From Rhodanobacteraceae bacterium (lineage in GTDB: Bacteria; Pseudomonadota; Gammaproteobacteria; Xanthomonadales; Rhodanobacteraceae): a stretch of 64,000 bases of DNA. The DNA is taken from positions 62,001-126,000 of the forward strand of contig JALUXG010000040.1 in NCBI GenBank assembly GCA_027019085.1, read 5' to 3'. Both the position numbers and the translations under genes were made by a program. Numbering within the stretch: position 1 is the first letter of the stretch; each line of letters begins with the position of its first letter. Shown here one piece after another: positions 26,834 through 35,036 of this stretch. Below the pieces are notes generated by a model. The model ran no database searches and was not told the DNA's origin. It saw nothing but the letters and a program-made list of their open reading frames with translations.

Positions 26834-28404
26834 GCGGTCTTCCATCCTCGATGGCGCTCTCGGCGCCGGCTTGTTGTGGACTGGTCATTGACACCCTGCA
26901 GCGGATAGCCCTGTGCAAACTGGCGGAAAGCATCCGCACCGTTCGAGGCCCAGTTGTGCAGCGGATAGTCGTGCCAGGCCTGCACCGTGTCATTCCACTT
27001 GTGCTGGTAGGCTGCCAGCGCCAGCAGTCCACCCCTGCCTTCCCCGGGGATGATCTCTCCGCACCGGGTAGCATCAAATCGACACCGTCCGAACACCTGG
27101 CGCACCATGTCGATGCCATCGTTGATGTTCTCGATGCGCGGCACCATCACTGTTGGCCTGACCCCGAGGCTTTCCAGGACCTGCAGGCGCGTCATGTTGC
27201 CTTCGGCTGCCCAGTCGGTATTGACCCCGTCATGAGGCAGATAATGGCGGCCGTAGTGATAGCCGAGCTCTTGTAGCTTGCGGGCGTAGAAAGCGGCTTG
27301 TTCGCCGCTGTTTTCGTAGTAGTCGATGAAGTGATGCCAGGGACCGACCTGCTGGTGGAACCAGATCGCCGTCGTGTCGTTCATGCCGATGTCCCAGAAC
27401 GTGTTTACTGGCACGCCCGGGATGACCGGTAGATCGCAGACCCGACCATCCTTGTACGCCTTGGTCAGCTGCTTGCCGTAGTACGCCCCCTCCACGTGCA
27501 CCGCAAACGCTTCTTCAGGCGTGGAAGGGTGCTCCTGCTTCATCTTGTCGCCCTGCTCTTCAGACTTTTTGACGTACCATGCTTTTTGTCGCGCGCTGAG
27601 CGCGATGCCGTGATCAGCGGCCAAGGTCTCGAAGTAGGCTTCAAGCTCGCTCGGAATGGGCACTCCGTCGGGGTCCAGCACATTGACGGGATCCTCAAAC
27701 CACGCGGAAAAGCTGAACCGGTAATCCATGCTGCTCAGCTTGGCCGTTCCGGCCTCGACCATGGCTTGCAGCTTCTGTGCACGCGTGCACATCCGGTAGA
27801 AATCGCCCAGCCTTCCATGGGCCGTGCTCTCGATCGTGCACAGGCAGTCCGGGGGAAGCGTGTTCAGTGCACCTGTTTTGACCTCGCCGGCGCGCAGCGG
27901 CCAGAACGCTCCCATCGGCCCGTATTCGGACACCCAGAGAAACTGCAGGGTGCCACCACGATGGCTGAGACCGACGGTGATTCGGCTTCCATTCGACAAT
28001 TCGATCTCACCGGTCATATCGCGCCTGACCAGCGTACGCACGTCCCTGAGCCACCCTGGCAACCGGTCGTAGGCAAACAGCACCTTGGTGCGGAAAACCT
28101 TCTCGGCCTCCGAAGCCTGGTGCATCACGATGCCGCATGCGGTGTTGGATCGAAATAACGCGGTATCCAGCGCAAGGATCGAACCCAGCGTGGTCATGCC
28201 ATGCTGGCGGGACTTGAGCTTGATATTGCGTATGTGCATGTTGGCGAGAAACTCGCTCTGCACATGGTTGGGCTTGAAGACGATCTCACGCCCATGCTTG
28301 TCCAGAATCTTGTACAGGTTCGACAGGCGCCATTCCCGATCCTGCAACAGCCGCTTGAGACGATCGATCTTTGCCTGATCTATCTCATGGCTACTCGGTC
28401 GCAT
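26830..28404 (-). CDS. Terminase large subunit (524 aa)
   Basis: Motor part: an atypical Walker A (KSRQHGMTT, about residues 64-72), as in several podovirus terminases, and a Walker B with following acidic residue (LWVSEYG, about 150-160). Nuclease part: FWDIGMNDTTAIW and HDGV in the C-terminal half, fitting the RNase H-like fold with metal-binding Asp residues. ATG 28404 (MRPSSHE) overlaps the TerS stop by 14 bp; a GTG at 28440 would add 12 residues. Cuts concatemers and drives DNA packaging with TerS. Confidence 0.9.
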   Translation of the reverse strand: MRPSSHEIDQAKIDRLKRLLQDREWRLSNLYKILDKHGREIVFKPNHVQSEFLANMHIRNIKLKSRQHGMTTLGSILALDTALFRSNTACGIVMHQASEAEKVFRTKVLFAYDRLPGWLRDVRTLVRRDMTGEIELSNGSRITVGLSHRGGTLQFLWVSEYGPMGAFWPLRAGEVKTGALNTLPPDCLCTIESTAHGRLGDFYRMCTRAQKLQAMVEAGTAKLSSMDYRFSFSAWFEDPVNVLDPDGVPIPSELEAYFETLAADHGIALSARQKAWYVKKSEEQGDKMKQEHPSTPEEAFAVHVEGAYYGKQLTKAYKDGRVCDLPVIPGVPVNTFWDIGMNDTTAIWFHQQVGPWHHFIDYYENSGEQAAFYARKLQELGYHYGRHYLPHDGVNTDWAAEGNMTRLQVLESLGVRPTVMVPRIENINDGIDMVRQVFGRCRFDATRCGEIIPGEGRGGLLALAAYQHKWNDTVQAWHDYPLHNWASNGADAFRQFAQGYPLQGVNDQSTTSRRRERHRGWKTA

Positions 28405-29317
28405 CGCCAGGGATCCCGGTTCCGGCCCCGTCGATGGCACTTAGCATGTCTTCCAGCGCTCGATGGTTGTGGTCTACCTTACCCTCGAACCGACGCGTGA
28501 ACATGCCGATATGTTTGCCGTAGTCGATCAACGCACCCTTCTGATCGTGCGTCAGCACCTGGATACCGTGCTGGGTCATTTTCACGCCGGCGAACAGCAG
28601 CTTGGCTTCAGGGCCAAGATCGCGAGTGTCCTTGATCAGGACCGCCTCGATACCCCTGCCAAAGCACTCCGGGCAGTCTGGGTTCGGGTCGTGATACGGG
28701 TTGAATCCGGTTCCCCCCTCTTCATCGAACTGATGTTTTGACGGGTTCTTGCAGGCTTCCTTCTGATGTTTTGACGGGTTCTTGCAGGCTTCCTTCAGTT
28801 CTTTCTCCCAGTTCTTCCTGGCCTCGACCATCTCCTGTGGCGTGCGCTGGAACCGATGACCATCGCCCCAGCAGTACCTGCAGCAGCAGCGCCATACTTC
28901 AGTCAGCTCACGTGCATCGGCCGTGGCGATGGCCACCAGCCTGGCGGCGACATCATCTGCCTCCATACCGTTGCGCTGTGCGATGTCATGCATGCCTTCC
29001 TGAATCTTCGACTGGACCTCCGGAAGAGCAAGCAGGTCCGATGCCTGGGTTCGGGCGCTGCGCGGGCTGTACCCGGCCTCGATCGCAGCCTGACGCCCAT
29101 TGTGGTGCACCAGGTAGCGCTGCACGAAGACCTCGACCCTGGAGATGCCTCGCTGCTTCTGCTTTCCTGTGGTTTTGGCAGTGTGGTTGGCGGTCTTCTT
29201 GGCCGGCGAACGCTTGGCCGCAGGCCGCTTCTTCACCGGTGCAGGACGTGCACCCTTGGCCCTACTCGATTTGACGGCCTTGGCGGTTTTCTTGGCGGTA
29301 GTTTTTTTGGTGGCCAT
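28391..29317 (-). CDS. Terminase small subunit with histone H1-like N-terminal tail (308 aa)
   Basis: Residues 60-140 match the Terminase_2 type: VEVFVQRYLVHHNGRQAAIEAGYS, a helix-turn-helix that binds DNA at the packaging site. The first about 55 residues are almost only Lys, Ala, Thr, Pro and Arg, like bacterial histone H1-like tails. A CCCRYCWGDG / CPECFGRG pair could bind zinc. A perfect 33-bp tandem duplication (28731-28796) repeats 11 residues (KEACKNPSKHQ). It directly precedes TerL, with overlapping reading frames. Confidence 0.85.
   Translation of the reverse strand: MATKKTTAKKTAKAVKSSRAKGARPAPVKKRPAAKRSPAKKTANHTAKTTGKQKQRGISRVEVFVQRYLVHHNGRQAAIEAGYSPRSARTQASDLLALPEVQSKIQEGMHDIAQRNGMEADDVAARLVAIATADARELTEVWRCCCRYCWGDGHRFQRTPQEMVEARKNWEKELKEACKNPSKHQKEACKNPSKHQFDEEGGTGFNPYHDPNPDCPECFGRGIEAVLIKDTRDLGPEAKLLFAGVKMTQHGIQVLTHDQKGALIDYGKHIGMFTRRFEGKVDHNHRALEDMLSAIDGAGTGIPGDATE
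28731..28796. repeat. Perfect 33-bp tandem duplication inside the TerS gene
   Basis: Bases 28731-28763 and 28764-28796 are identical. The unit length is a multiple of three, so the frame is kept and 11 residues are duplicated just before an acidic segment and the second cysteine pair of the protein. Confidence 0.97.
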
Positions 29318-29335
29318 GTTCGGAAATGTTCAGGA

Positions 29336-29665
29336 TCACTGCGCGCACCGGATCGCCTGCGCGCGCAGCTTTCGATACTCCCTTGCGTCGGTGCCCTTGA
29401 GCTGGAGCAGGACCTTTGCCCGCTCGTCCTGCGACAGGCTGATGTAATTGGCGGGCAACTGGCTGAGCCACTTCTCAAAGCGCTCGAAGGCCTTGGGCAT
29501 GCATTCAGCGGGTTTGACTTTGGGCGGTTGCGGCAGCTGCTGGGGCGCCACCGCGGGCGGCTTCGTCATAGAGCTGCATGAACTGGCGAGTACCAGCAGG
29601 ATCAGTGCCACGCAGATCAGGAACAGCCGATACCGGCTGCATCTTTGGCAGATGGAAATGAACAT
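29336..29665 (-). CDS. Outer-membrane spanin subunit, Rz1-like lipoprotein (109 aa)
   Basis: Begins inside the Rz-like gene in another frame (ATG 29665) and continues past its end. The N-terminus has a hydrophobic segment (LFLICVALILLVLA) followed by SSC, a plausible lipobox with Cys as the lipidated residue. A proline-rich stretch follows (KPPAVAPQQLPQPPK), as usual for Rz1. The C-terminal 60 residues are helical and unusually long for Rz1. It would pair with the inner spanin to disrupt the outer membrane at lysis. Confidence 0.75.
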   Translation of the reverse strand: MFISICQRCSRYRLFLICVALILLVLASSCSSMTKPPAVAPQQLPQPPKVKPAECMPKAFERFEKWLSQLPANYISLSQDERAKVLLQLKGTDAREYRKLRAQAIRCAQ

Positions 29666-29930
29666 TCTGGATCTGCTCCTGCAGGGCATCACCCTGCGTG
29701 TCGATTGTGTGATGCATGTCCAGCAGATTCGCAGACAGACCCTGCTCGCGTTTCTCTTCCTTGGCACGCTGCTTGATCTGTAACCCGGCGCGATGTGCAA
29801 TTTCCTGCGTTTGCTGCTGCGCCTGTCGGCGCGTATCGCTGCCGTGCTTCCAACCGCACACCTTCCAACCCACGACGAACCCGAGCACAAACACGGCCAT
29901 CGCGATGACAATTTTCCTGGCCAGGGTCAT
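29505..29930 (-). CDS. Inner-membrane spanin subunit, Rz-like (141 aa)
   Basis: An N-terminal signal-anchor (IVIAMAVFVLGFVVGWKV, about residues 7-24) is followed by a long periplasmic helix (about 30-95; rich in Gln, Glu and Lys) with coiled-coil character. An Rz1-like lipoprotein gene overlaps its 3' half in another frame, the classical Rz/Rz1 arrangement. It lies downstream of the endolysin and putative holin. Confidence 0.8.
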   Translation of the reverse strand: MTLARKIVIAMAVFVLGFVVGWKVCGWKHGSDTRRQAQQQTQEIAHRAGLQIKQRAKEEKREQGLSANLLDMHHTIDTQGDALQEQIQNVHFHLPKMQPVSAVPDLRGTDPAGTRQFMQLYDEAARGGAPAAAATAQSQTR

Positions 29931-30121
29931 TGCGGATCAACGATGGTGATGGCAATGGACAACTGCTTCACACCCGCACTCCCGCCATGCGCTTGCACAT
30001 GCTCGATGGCCAGCCGATCGGCCTCTCGACGTGTACGGCAAAGGTATGCCGGCCGCACGCCACTCTTGTCGACCACGACGCCGTAGCATTTCTCCGGGAC
30101 ACCATCGGTACGCATATTCAT
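29927..30121 (-). CDS. Small phage protein in the lysis cluster (64 aa)
   Basis: Overlaps both neighbours by 4 bp (ATGA). The sequence (CRTRREADRLAIEHVQAHGG in the middle) has no membrane segment. The pattern of an R-x-x-A-x-x-[LA]-A helix recalls small proteins of unknown function common in phages. No function assigned. Confidence 0.6.
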   Translation of the reverse strand: MNMRTDGVPEKCYGVVVDKSGVRPAYLCRTRREADRLAIEHVQAHGGSAGVKQLSIAITIVDPQ

Positions 30122-30450
30122 TTCTTGGTGCTGTTCGTGTGTTGAAGATCGCGAATGTCTTGGGTATTTCTCAGCACCTGGACCTTGATCTCTGCCGTGG
30201 TCTGTCGCATGACCGGAACATCGGAAAGCTGCTTGCTCAGGGCAGAGAGCTGGGCATTGGTCACTGCCTGCTGGGTTTTGATGTCCTGCAGATCACTGCC
30301 CTGTCTGAGCTGTGTGTCGGAGATGCCTTGGTATGTCAGATATGCAAGTCCCATCAGAGTGGTGCCTGCGGCAGCTACGACCCACTTTTCGATCGGCCCC
30401 AGCTTGAAGTGCCAATGGCCATCATCGTGGCGTTCAATATCCATGCTCAT
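30118..30450 (-). CDS. Small membrane protein with coiled-coil tail in lysis cluster (110 aa)
   Basis: ATG 30450 is preceded by GGGAG at spacing 6 and overlaps the end of the endolysin gene. One membrane segment (WVVAAAGTTLMGLAYLTYQG, about residues 26-45) is followed by a helical tail rich in Gln, Asp and Thr (about 48-100). One-helix proteins with a coiled-coil tail at this place are sometimes antiholins or holin partners; that role here is only suggested. Confidence 0.65.
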   Translation of the reverse strand: MSMDIERHDDGHWHFKLGPIEKWVVAAAGTTLMGLAYLTYQGISDTQLRQGSDLQDIKTQQAVTNAQLSALSKQLSDVPVMRQTTAEIKVQVLRNTQDIRDLQHTNSTKK

Positions 30451-31087
30451 TAACCACTCCCGCGGTGCATGGACAAGCAGACTTGCCCCATCCTGCTTGT
30501 ACATAACGCGGTGCCAGGGTATGCAAAATCCTTCGTGGGTATCCACGATTCTCAAGCCAAGCCGAGATTGATCGTCCGGCATTGACCACTTCAGTATTGC
30601 CCCACCATCTACCAGGATTGAGCTGCACATCGCGTGCAGTCCGTTGATCCCGGTACACCCACCCCAAGCCGCCGTTGTATGCAGATAGCGTCATGGCCCA
30701 CCGGTCGCATAGTGTTTGTGCTCGAATCGCGCGGTACAGATCCGCGTCGTACCGCGCCGCGCACCGTATTGCCCATCGAGGATCGAACGGTTGTGCTGGA
30801 GCGCAGGCGGTCGGATGCAGTCGGGCCATGTCGCGGGCGGTCGCCGGCATGAACTGGGCCATGCCAAGCGCACCGGCATGTGATCGCGCATCGGGTTTCC
30901 AGGCACTTTCCTGATGCAACTGCGCTGCAAGCGTGGCAATCGGCGCGTTCAGACCAAATTGCTGATGCGCTACGGTGACCACCGTACGGCGCCAGCGCTG
31001 CGCGCCGGATGGAGGTGTCACCGCCAACACCACCACCGGCAGCGCAAGCGCCAGCGCACCCAGTAGGCGAAGGAACCGCCGATTCAT
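30434..31087 (-). CDS. Endolysin, SLT-type lytic transglycosylase (217 aa)
   Basis: ATG 31087 overlaps the holin-like stop (ATGA). Residues about 8-24 (LLGALALALPVVVLAV) form a signal peptide or signal-anchor. The transglycosylase core has AAQLHQES with the catalytic Glu at about residue 60, then GALGMAQFMPATA, and later LSAYNGG, the three hallmark SLT motifs. It cleaves peptidoglycan glycan strands at lysis. An N-terminal signal means it could be exported by Sec and released as a SAR-type enzyme, but this cannot be decided here. Confidence 0.88.
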   Translation of the reverse strand: MNRRFLRLLGALALALPVVVLAVTPPSGAQRWRRTVVTVAHQQFGLNAPIATLAAQLHQESAWKPDARSHAGALGMAQFMPATARDMARLHPTACAPAQPFDPRWAIRCAARYDADLYRAIRAQTLCDRWAMTLSAYNGGLGWVYRDQRTARDVQLNPGRWWGNTEVVNAGRSISAWLENRGYPRRILHTLAPRYVQAGWGKSACPCTAGVVNEHGY

Positions 31088-31377
31088 ACCGCCAGGCTCA
31101 CGCCGATTATGGTGGCGGCCACGATGACCCCGAGTGTCAGTTTGTCCACCGAGCGTTCGAGCGCTGTCGCACGTTCTGATGGGTCGGTTCTTGCAACGTT
31201 GCGCGAGATCCAGTAACCACCCCATGCGCCGCTGGCAACCTTCGCGCAGGCTCCGGCCCAGGCCACGAGATACTGCACACCGCCGAACAGCAGTCCGACA
31301 AGCAACGCGCCGATGACGGCCAGCGCCAGCCAGCCCGAAGCGCGCAGGCGCCGGGGTAAATCGATGGGTAGATTCAT
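31084..31377 (-). CDS. Putative holin, three membrane segments (97 aa)
   Basis: Three hydrophobic stretches are visible: about residues 14-37 (WLALAVIGALLVGLLFGGVQYL), 38-56 (weaker, AWAGACAKVASGAWGGYWI) and 80-97 (LTLGVIVAATIIGVSLAV), with charged loops. Size and topology fit a class I holin and it is the first gene of the lysis cluster. AAGGA lies 7 bases before the ATG. No family-specific motif was seen, so the call rests on topology and context. Confidence 0.7.
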   Translation of the reverse strand: MNLPIDLPRRLRASGWLALAVIGALLVGLLFGGVQYLVAWAGACAKVASGAWGGYWISRNVARTDPSERATALERSVDKLTLGVIVAATIIGVSLAV

Positions 31378-31614
31378 GGGATGTCCTTATTGCCGCGCAG
31401 TCTGGAATGGAACCGGGTCAATGGCGCCCGTGTCCCGCGCATGAAAAAGCCGGCGGATGCCGGCTCTTTCATGAGCTTACCAACAGGGGAGATGAAATCA
31501 CGATGTACTTGCTTGGGAGGCAATCCCAGACACGCACGCGAACATTCAGACCTCTCCGGTTCCCAATGTCAACTGCGGGTCAACTGCGGCTTACTTGCGG
31601 GTCAAGTGCGGTCC
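31378..31614. other. Intergenic region between early and late minus-strand operons
   Basis: No convincing gene. It contains a terminator hairpin at 31448-31465 and the ribosome site of the putative holin. The late promoter or antiterminator target would be expected here, but no clear sigma-70 promoter is visible on the minus strand (a TTGACC is present without a good -10 at 16-18 bp). Confidence 0.6.
31448..31465 (-). terminator. Intrinsic terminator between early and late operons
   Basis: A 7-bp GC-rich stem (AGCCGGC / GCCGGCT) with a 4-base loop is followed on the minus strand by TTTTTCAT. It lies about 150 bp after the stop of the 171-residue early gene and about 70 bp before the lysis genes, a place where a phage antiterminator would act. 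Confidence 0.75.
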
Positions 31615-32130
31615 TCAGTCCCCGTAGAGAAAGTCACGCGCATCGCTGGCGGCATTCTTCGCTTCGGCTTCCAGATAGGAGACCACATATCGGTAAATCT
31701 GGCCGAAGTCCCCTTTGCGCATCTTCATGGCCTTGGCCCGGGTCGCATTGCGCTCGGCACGCTTGGGCCAGACCAAATCATTCATCACGAACTGGATGAC
31801 CAGGCGCAATCGTGCGCATCGGGGCCCTTCGAGCATCTTCGCGTACTGTGGCGCGTGCTGCAGTGCCCGCAGGTGTTCGGCATACGTCTGATCGATAATG
31901 CTCTGAAAGCTCGCTGAACTCTGAAATACGATAGCCAGCGCGACCATCTTGCCAATCGTGTGCTGCGAACTGGCCAGCGCGTGGGCGATGTCCGCCGGCG
32001 TACCTGCTGGCGACGGCTTGCCACCGCGCCCGCCATGCGGCACGACATAGCAACCACGGCCGGCCAGGCGTTCGAGAATCTCGGCAGGCTCCAGGCGCGC
32101 GCGCCCCCAAAGATCATTGCTCTGGCGCAT
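31615..32130 (-). CDS. Early-region protein before the late operon (171 aa)
   Basis: The sequence is basic and mostly helical (for example ARLRLVIQFVMNDLVWPKRAERNATRAKAMKMRKGDFGQIYRYVVSYLEAEA). It is the last gene before the terminator at 31448 and the late genes. In many temperate phages this position is held by a Q-type antiterminator or late regulator, so a similar role is plausible, but I see no family motif. Confidence 0.65.
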   Translation of the reverse strand: MRQSNDLWGRARLEPAEILERLAGRGCYVVPHGGRGGKPSPAGTPADIAHALASSQHTIGKMVALAIVFQSSASFQSIIDQTYAEHLRALQHAPQYAKMLEGPRCARLRLVIQFVMNDLVWPKRAERNATRAKAMKMRKGDFGQIYRYVVSYLEAEAKNAASDARDFLYGD

Positions 32131-32377
32131 CAGCTTTCTCCCCTACAGCTTCTCGGTACGCCTCTTCGTCGAAGACGAATCCGCGGCTCTGGCTCACGCA
32201 CGCCGGGAAAGCCTTTGGCGGCTGCAGACCACACACCGCGCGCCGACCCACAGTAGCGAAGATGTGCGCGCGACGTGTGCAGTAGTTGCATCCACCATCC
32301 CGAATGACACGCTTGCGTTGTGTCAGGCCCTGCCCGCGTGCCGTGAATCGCTCAGGTTGGGTAAACGCCTTCGTCAT
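32114..32377 (-). CDS. Small Cys-containing early protein (87 aa)
   Basis: ATG 32377 overlaps the nuclease stop (ATGA). A single CNYC pair and two further cysteines (AVCG, PACV) hint at zinc binding. The sequence RRAHIFATVGRRAVCGLQ is typical of short uncharacterised phage proteins. It overlaps the next start by 17 bp. Confidence 0.6.
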   Translation of the reverse strand: MTKAFTQPERFTARGQGLTQRKRVIRDGGCNYCTRRAHIFATVGRRAVCGLQPPKAFPACVSQSRGFVFDEEAYREAVGEKADAPEQ

Positions 32378-32928
32378 GCCTTGTCCACATAGGCCTTCCA
32401 GACCTCGAGCGCTTCGTCGCACGAGCTGCAGCAATGTGCCTCATAGCCTTCACGCTCGGAATCGAGCAGCCACTTCACCTGGGCCTGACTGGCCTTGCCG
32501 ACTCGAGACTTCATCTCGATGTAGAGGCCATGCTTGCCCCCGCGCGCGATCGCGCAGTGAATGTCTGACACGCCGGCTTTCACACCCTCCTGCTGGAAAT
32601 GCCAGGCCTCGCGTTTGCCACGCCTGCCCCCATTGGGAATGGCGTAGGTGCGCTCTGCCGGTATCTTGTAGCGGTCCGGGTCGGTGCAGGACAGGTCGTA
32701 GATCCTCGCGAAGAACATCACCTGCTGTTCGTGCTCTTCCTCTTGCCGTCGGGCCGTTGCGTTGGTTGCCTTCTTGCCGCCGACATGGCCAGGCTGCATC
32801 AAAAATCCCTGATCTCCATCGGCGCTCTTGCCCATCTTCTGCTGTTTGTGGTCTTCACCCTCCTGCAAGCGCCTGCGCATCTCCGGCGGCATCGCATCCA
32901 GGCTTCTGTAACGCAGGCCCCGGCTCAC
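32374..32928 (-). CDS. VRR-NUC domain nuclease (184 aa)
   Basis: The C-terminal 100 residues have the VRR-NUC core: an early EEEHEQQ helix (about 63-70), GVKAGVSDIHCAIA (with catalytic Asp), GLYIEMKS (Glu and Lys of the nuclease motif) and a following helix with Q-x-x-W/Q-L. Family members are phage-type structure-specific nucleases acting on branched or forked DNA. It lies in the replication arm, downstream of the helicase loader. Confidence 0.85.
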   Translation of the reverse strand: MSRGLRYRSLDAMPPEMRRRLQEGEDHKQQKMGKSADGDQGFLMQPGHVGGKKATNATARRQEEEHEQQVMFFARIYDLSCTDPDRYKIPAERTYAIPNGGRRGKREAWHFQQEGVKAGVSDIHCAIARGGKHGLYIEMKSRVGKASQAQVKWLLDSEREGYEAHCCSSCDEALEVWKAYVDKA

Positions 32929-33392
32929 TTGGGCACCTCCAGTCCTGCGGTAGCAAGTTGCTCACGCGCACGCGCTGTCAGGCCTTGCATGGCCTCGATG
33001 AAGCGTGATGTCTCGCTCAATATCTCATCCTGTACGCGCAGGATCACCACCAGCTGCTCGCGGTTCAGGTCGGCATAGGTACTGTCCTGGGCCCGGATAT
33101 GCGGTTCAGGCATTTCAAAGCGGGCATCGAACCCGCCCACCGGTCTGAAGGCGGATGCCTGGCGCCCGTGCGTATCTTTCTTGCCCCCGACAACCTCGAC
33201 CAGTCCGGTCTTGCTCATGTGCCGCAGCCGCGCTGCGATCGACATCCTGCTGAGCTGTTCGATCACCCCAGCTGGCCAACCATGCCCCGCAGCCAGTCCC
33301 TGTGCGATGTCCTCCAGCGCCTCGCTGGTGGACGGCCTTCCTGACCGGTGCAGCGCGGCCAGCACGATCTGATTGAGCTTCTCCGATCTCAT
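32925..33392 (-). CDS. Winged-helix-like early phage protein (155 aa)
   Basis: The N-terminal 75 residues (LNQIVLAALHRSGRPSTSEALEDIA, then MSIAARLRHMSKTGLVEVVGG) look like a winged helix with a final beta hairpin. A second helical part follows (EQLVVILRVQDEILSETSRFIEAM). Overlaps both neighbours by 4 bp. Likely DNA-binding; role in replication or regulation not known. Confidence 0.65.
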   Translation of the reverse strand: MRSEKLNQIVLAALHRSGRPSTSEALEDIAQGLAAGHGWPAGVIEQLSRMSIAARLRHMSKTGLVEVVGGKKDTHGRQASAFRPVGGFDARFEMPEPHIRAQDSTYADLNREQLVVILRVQDEILSETSRFIEAMQGLTARAREQLATAGLEVPK

Positions 33393-34174
33393 GCCGAACC
33401 CCCTTTGCGGCGCAGGCTCGGCCAGTCACAGGCGATCACCACGCTCTGGTCGTCGGTCAGGCGGTCCCAGATTCGTCCCCCGAGGAACGTGTCCAGGCCA
33501 TCCACCTGAGTTCCGTCTTCCTGCTTGCTGGCGTGCGCAGGCAGGTTTGAAATTAGGACCGTCGGCTTGCGTGCCGCGTAGCGTCCGTTCAGCGCCTCAA
33601 ACAGCATCAGGATCTCGCCCTCGTTGCCGCGGTGAGCTCCGACGTCGTCCAGAATGAGCAGATCCACGTCGATCAGGTCGCGCAGCGCGTCGGTCTCGGT
33701 CTTGTCTCTGCGTTTCCAGGTATCGCGCTGGTGCCGGATGGCCGCGTATGCGGTCATGAACAGGACGGTGCGGTTGTGAGTGCGGATCAGGACATCCCCT
33801 ATCGAGCAGGCCAGGCCGGTCTTTCCAGAACCCATCGGTCCTACCAGCAACAGGTTCGTCCCGCGCTTCTCGATCCTGGGCCAGTTCTCCGCGTAGCGCT
33901 CGCAGCGCTGCCTGGCAAGGCGCGCGCGCTCACGGTCTTCGGGGTCATCGATCGCATGGATGGGGAAACTATCGAAGCTGTACTCGCGGAAGCGGGCCGG
34001 CATCAGCGACGACCCGATTCGCTTCTCGAGCTCCCGGGCGCGCAGCTGGCGCTTGTGCTCGGCATCGCGTCGATGGATCGCCTCCTCATCCTCGCGTCTG
34101 CGAGCCTCGATCAGGGCTTCTCCGGTCATCTGCGGTGTCAATTCGTCAGCGCAGTGCTTGGGGTAGCTGGTCAT
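33389..34174 (-). CDS. DnaC/IstB-like helicase loader ATPase (261 aa)
   Basis: Walker A GPMGSGKT at residues 112-119 and Walker B LLILDDVG near 163-170, followed by ISNLP (sensor I region) and a C-terminal Arg-rich stretch (GRIWDRL), all as in DnaC-type AAA+ loaders. The N-terminal 60 residues are a charged helix that probably contacts the helicase. ATG 34174 has AGGG at spacing 8 and overlaps the replication protein gene by 29 bp. Presumably recruits the host DnaB helicase to the phage origin. Confidence 0.88.
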   Translation of the reverse strand: MTSYPKHCADELTPQMTGEALIEARRREDEEAIHRRDAEHKRQLRARELEKRIGSSLMPARFREYSFDSFPIHAIDDPEDRERARLARQRCERYAENWPRIEKRGTNLLLVGPMGSGKTGLACSIGDVLIRTHNRTVLFMTAYAAIRHQRDTWKRRDKTETDALRDLIDVDLLILDDVGAHRGNEGEILMLFEALNGRYAARKPTVLISNLPAHASKQEDGTQVDGLDTFLGGRIWDRLTDDQSVVIACDWPSLRRKGGSA

Positions 34175-35036
34175 CGTTGGTGCCCTGGTAGGTGGTTCCG
34201 TAGTAGTCCGATCGCATCTGTCCGGACGCGTCTGCGGCAAGGTTTCCGACCGTGGCGTTGTCACGCCGCCGGCCCTGCAGCGTGCTGAGCAGGTAGCGCA
34301 GATTCGGTGGCCGGCCCTTTTTCCGGCTGGTCAGTTCCTTCGCGGTGTCGGTGAGCTGGCGCACCGTGAACCCTTCGCCGAGGGCATCGAGCAGCTCGAC
34401 CCGGCTGGGGTGCACGTCGACCATGCCCAGCTCGCGCAGCGCCTTGGCGGCGCTCACGGCCGCCGTGTGGGTCTGGTCCACTTGCTCGTGGCTCAAGGCT
34501 TCGGCAGGTGGATCCTGCGCGCCGGGCGGCGCGGTCGCATCGCCTCCCGTACATTGCGGGCTCGCAGTAGGTTCTCCTAGTTCATTGGCTCTTGGGGATT
34601 GGGGAGGTTTCGTTCCGGGTTCGTTCTGGGTTCCTTGCTGGGTTTCTTCTGTAAACCCACTGGGTTTCCCGTTGGGTTTTTGATTCGCCGGCTTTTTCTT
34701 CGGCCTTCCACCCTTGGAGCCGTTGGCGCGCGCGGCATCTAGCCTCGGCTTGGCCTTCTCAATCTCGGCCTCGCAGCGCTCATTTACCCATTCAGAACTG
34801 GAACCGTTTTTCCCTTCACATTCGGTGTGCGAAAAGAACTCGTTCAGGACGAAATCCACGGCCCGTTTTTCGCTCGCTTTCGTCGCCCTGGCAATGATGT
34901 ATCGCTGGGCATGCGGGATTGCCCGCTCGTTCCCGTAGTACCAGTCGATCAGCCGACCGTAGGCGCCGTCCTGCTCCATCGTCAGGTGCGCGGTCTTGAC
35001 CAGGTAGTGGGCCGGGTAACGCGGGTAGAAGTTCAT
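34146..35036 (-). CDS. DUF1376-type replication initiation protein (296 aa)
   Basis: ATG 35036 overlaps the previous stop as TGATG. The N-terminal 95 residues carry the DUF1376 pattern (NFYPRYPAHYLVKTAHLTMEQDGAYGRLIDWYY, then a basic helix and ERCEAEIEKAK), a winged helix found in phage replication proteins. A linker rich in Pro, Gln and Gly (about 120-190) precedes a C-terminal helical domain. Its direct coupling to a DnaC-like loader fits an origin-binding initiator. Confidence 0.82.
   Translation of the reverse strand: MNFYPRYPAHYLVKTAHLTMEQDGAYGRLIDWYYGNERAIPHAQRYIIARATKASEKRAVDFVLNEFFSHTECEGKNGSSSEWVNERCEAEIEKAKPRLDAARANGSKGGRPKKKPANQKPNGKPSGFTEETQQGTQNEPGTKPPQSPRANELGEPTASPQCTGGDATAPPGAQDPPAEALSHEQVDQTHTAAVSAAKALRELGMVDVHPSRVELLDALGEGFTVRQLTDTAKELTSRKKGRPPNLRYLLSTLQGRRRDNATVGNLAADASGQMRSDYYGTTYQGTNDDQLPQALR

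Noticed and set aside
28405-28440. Upstream GTG start for the large terminase
   Set aside because: Would add 12 residues of Pro/Gly-rich sequence that is shared with the TerS coding region; the ATG at 28404 is more in line with phage overlaps, though not proven.
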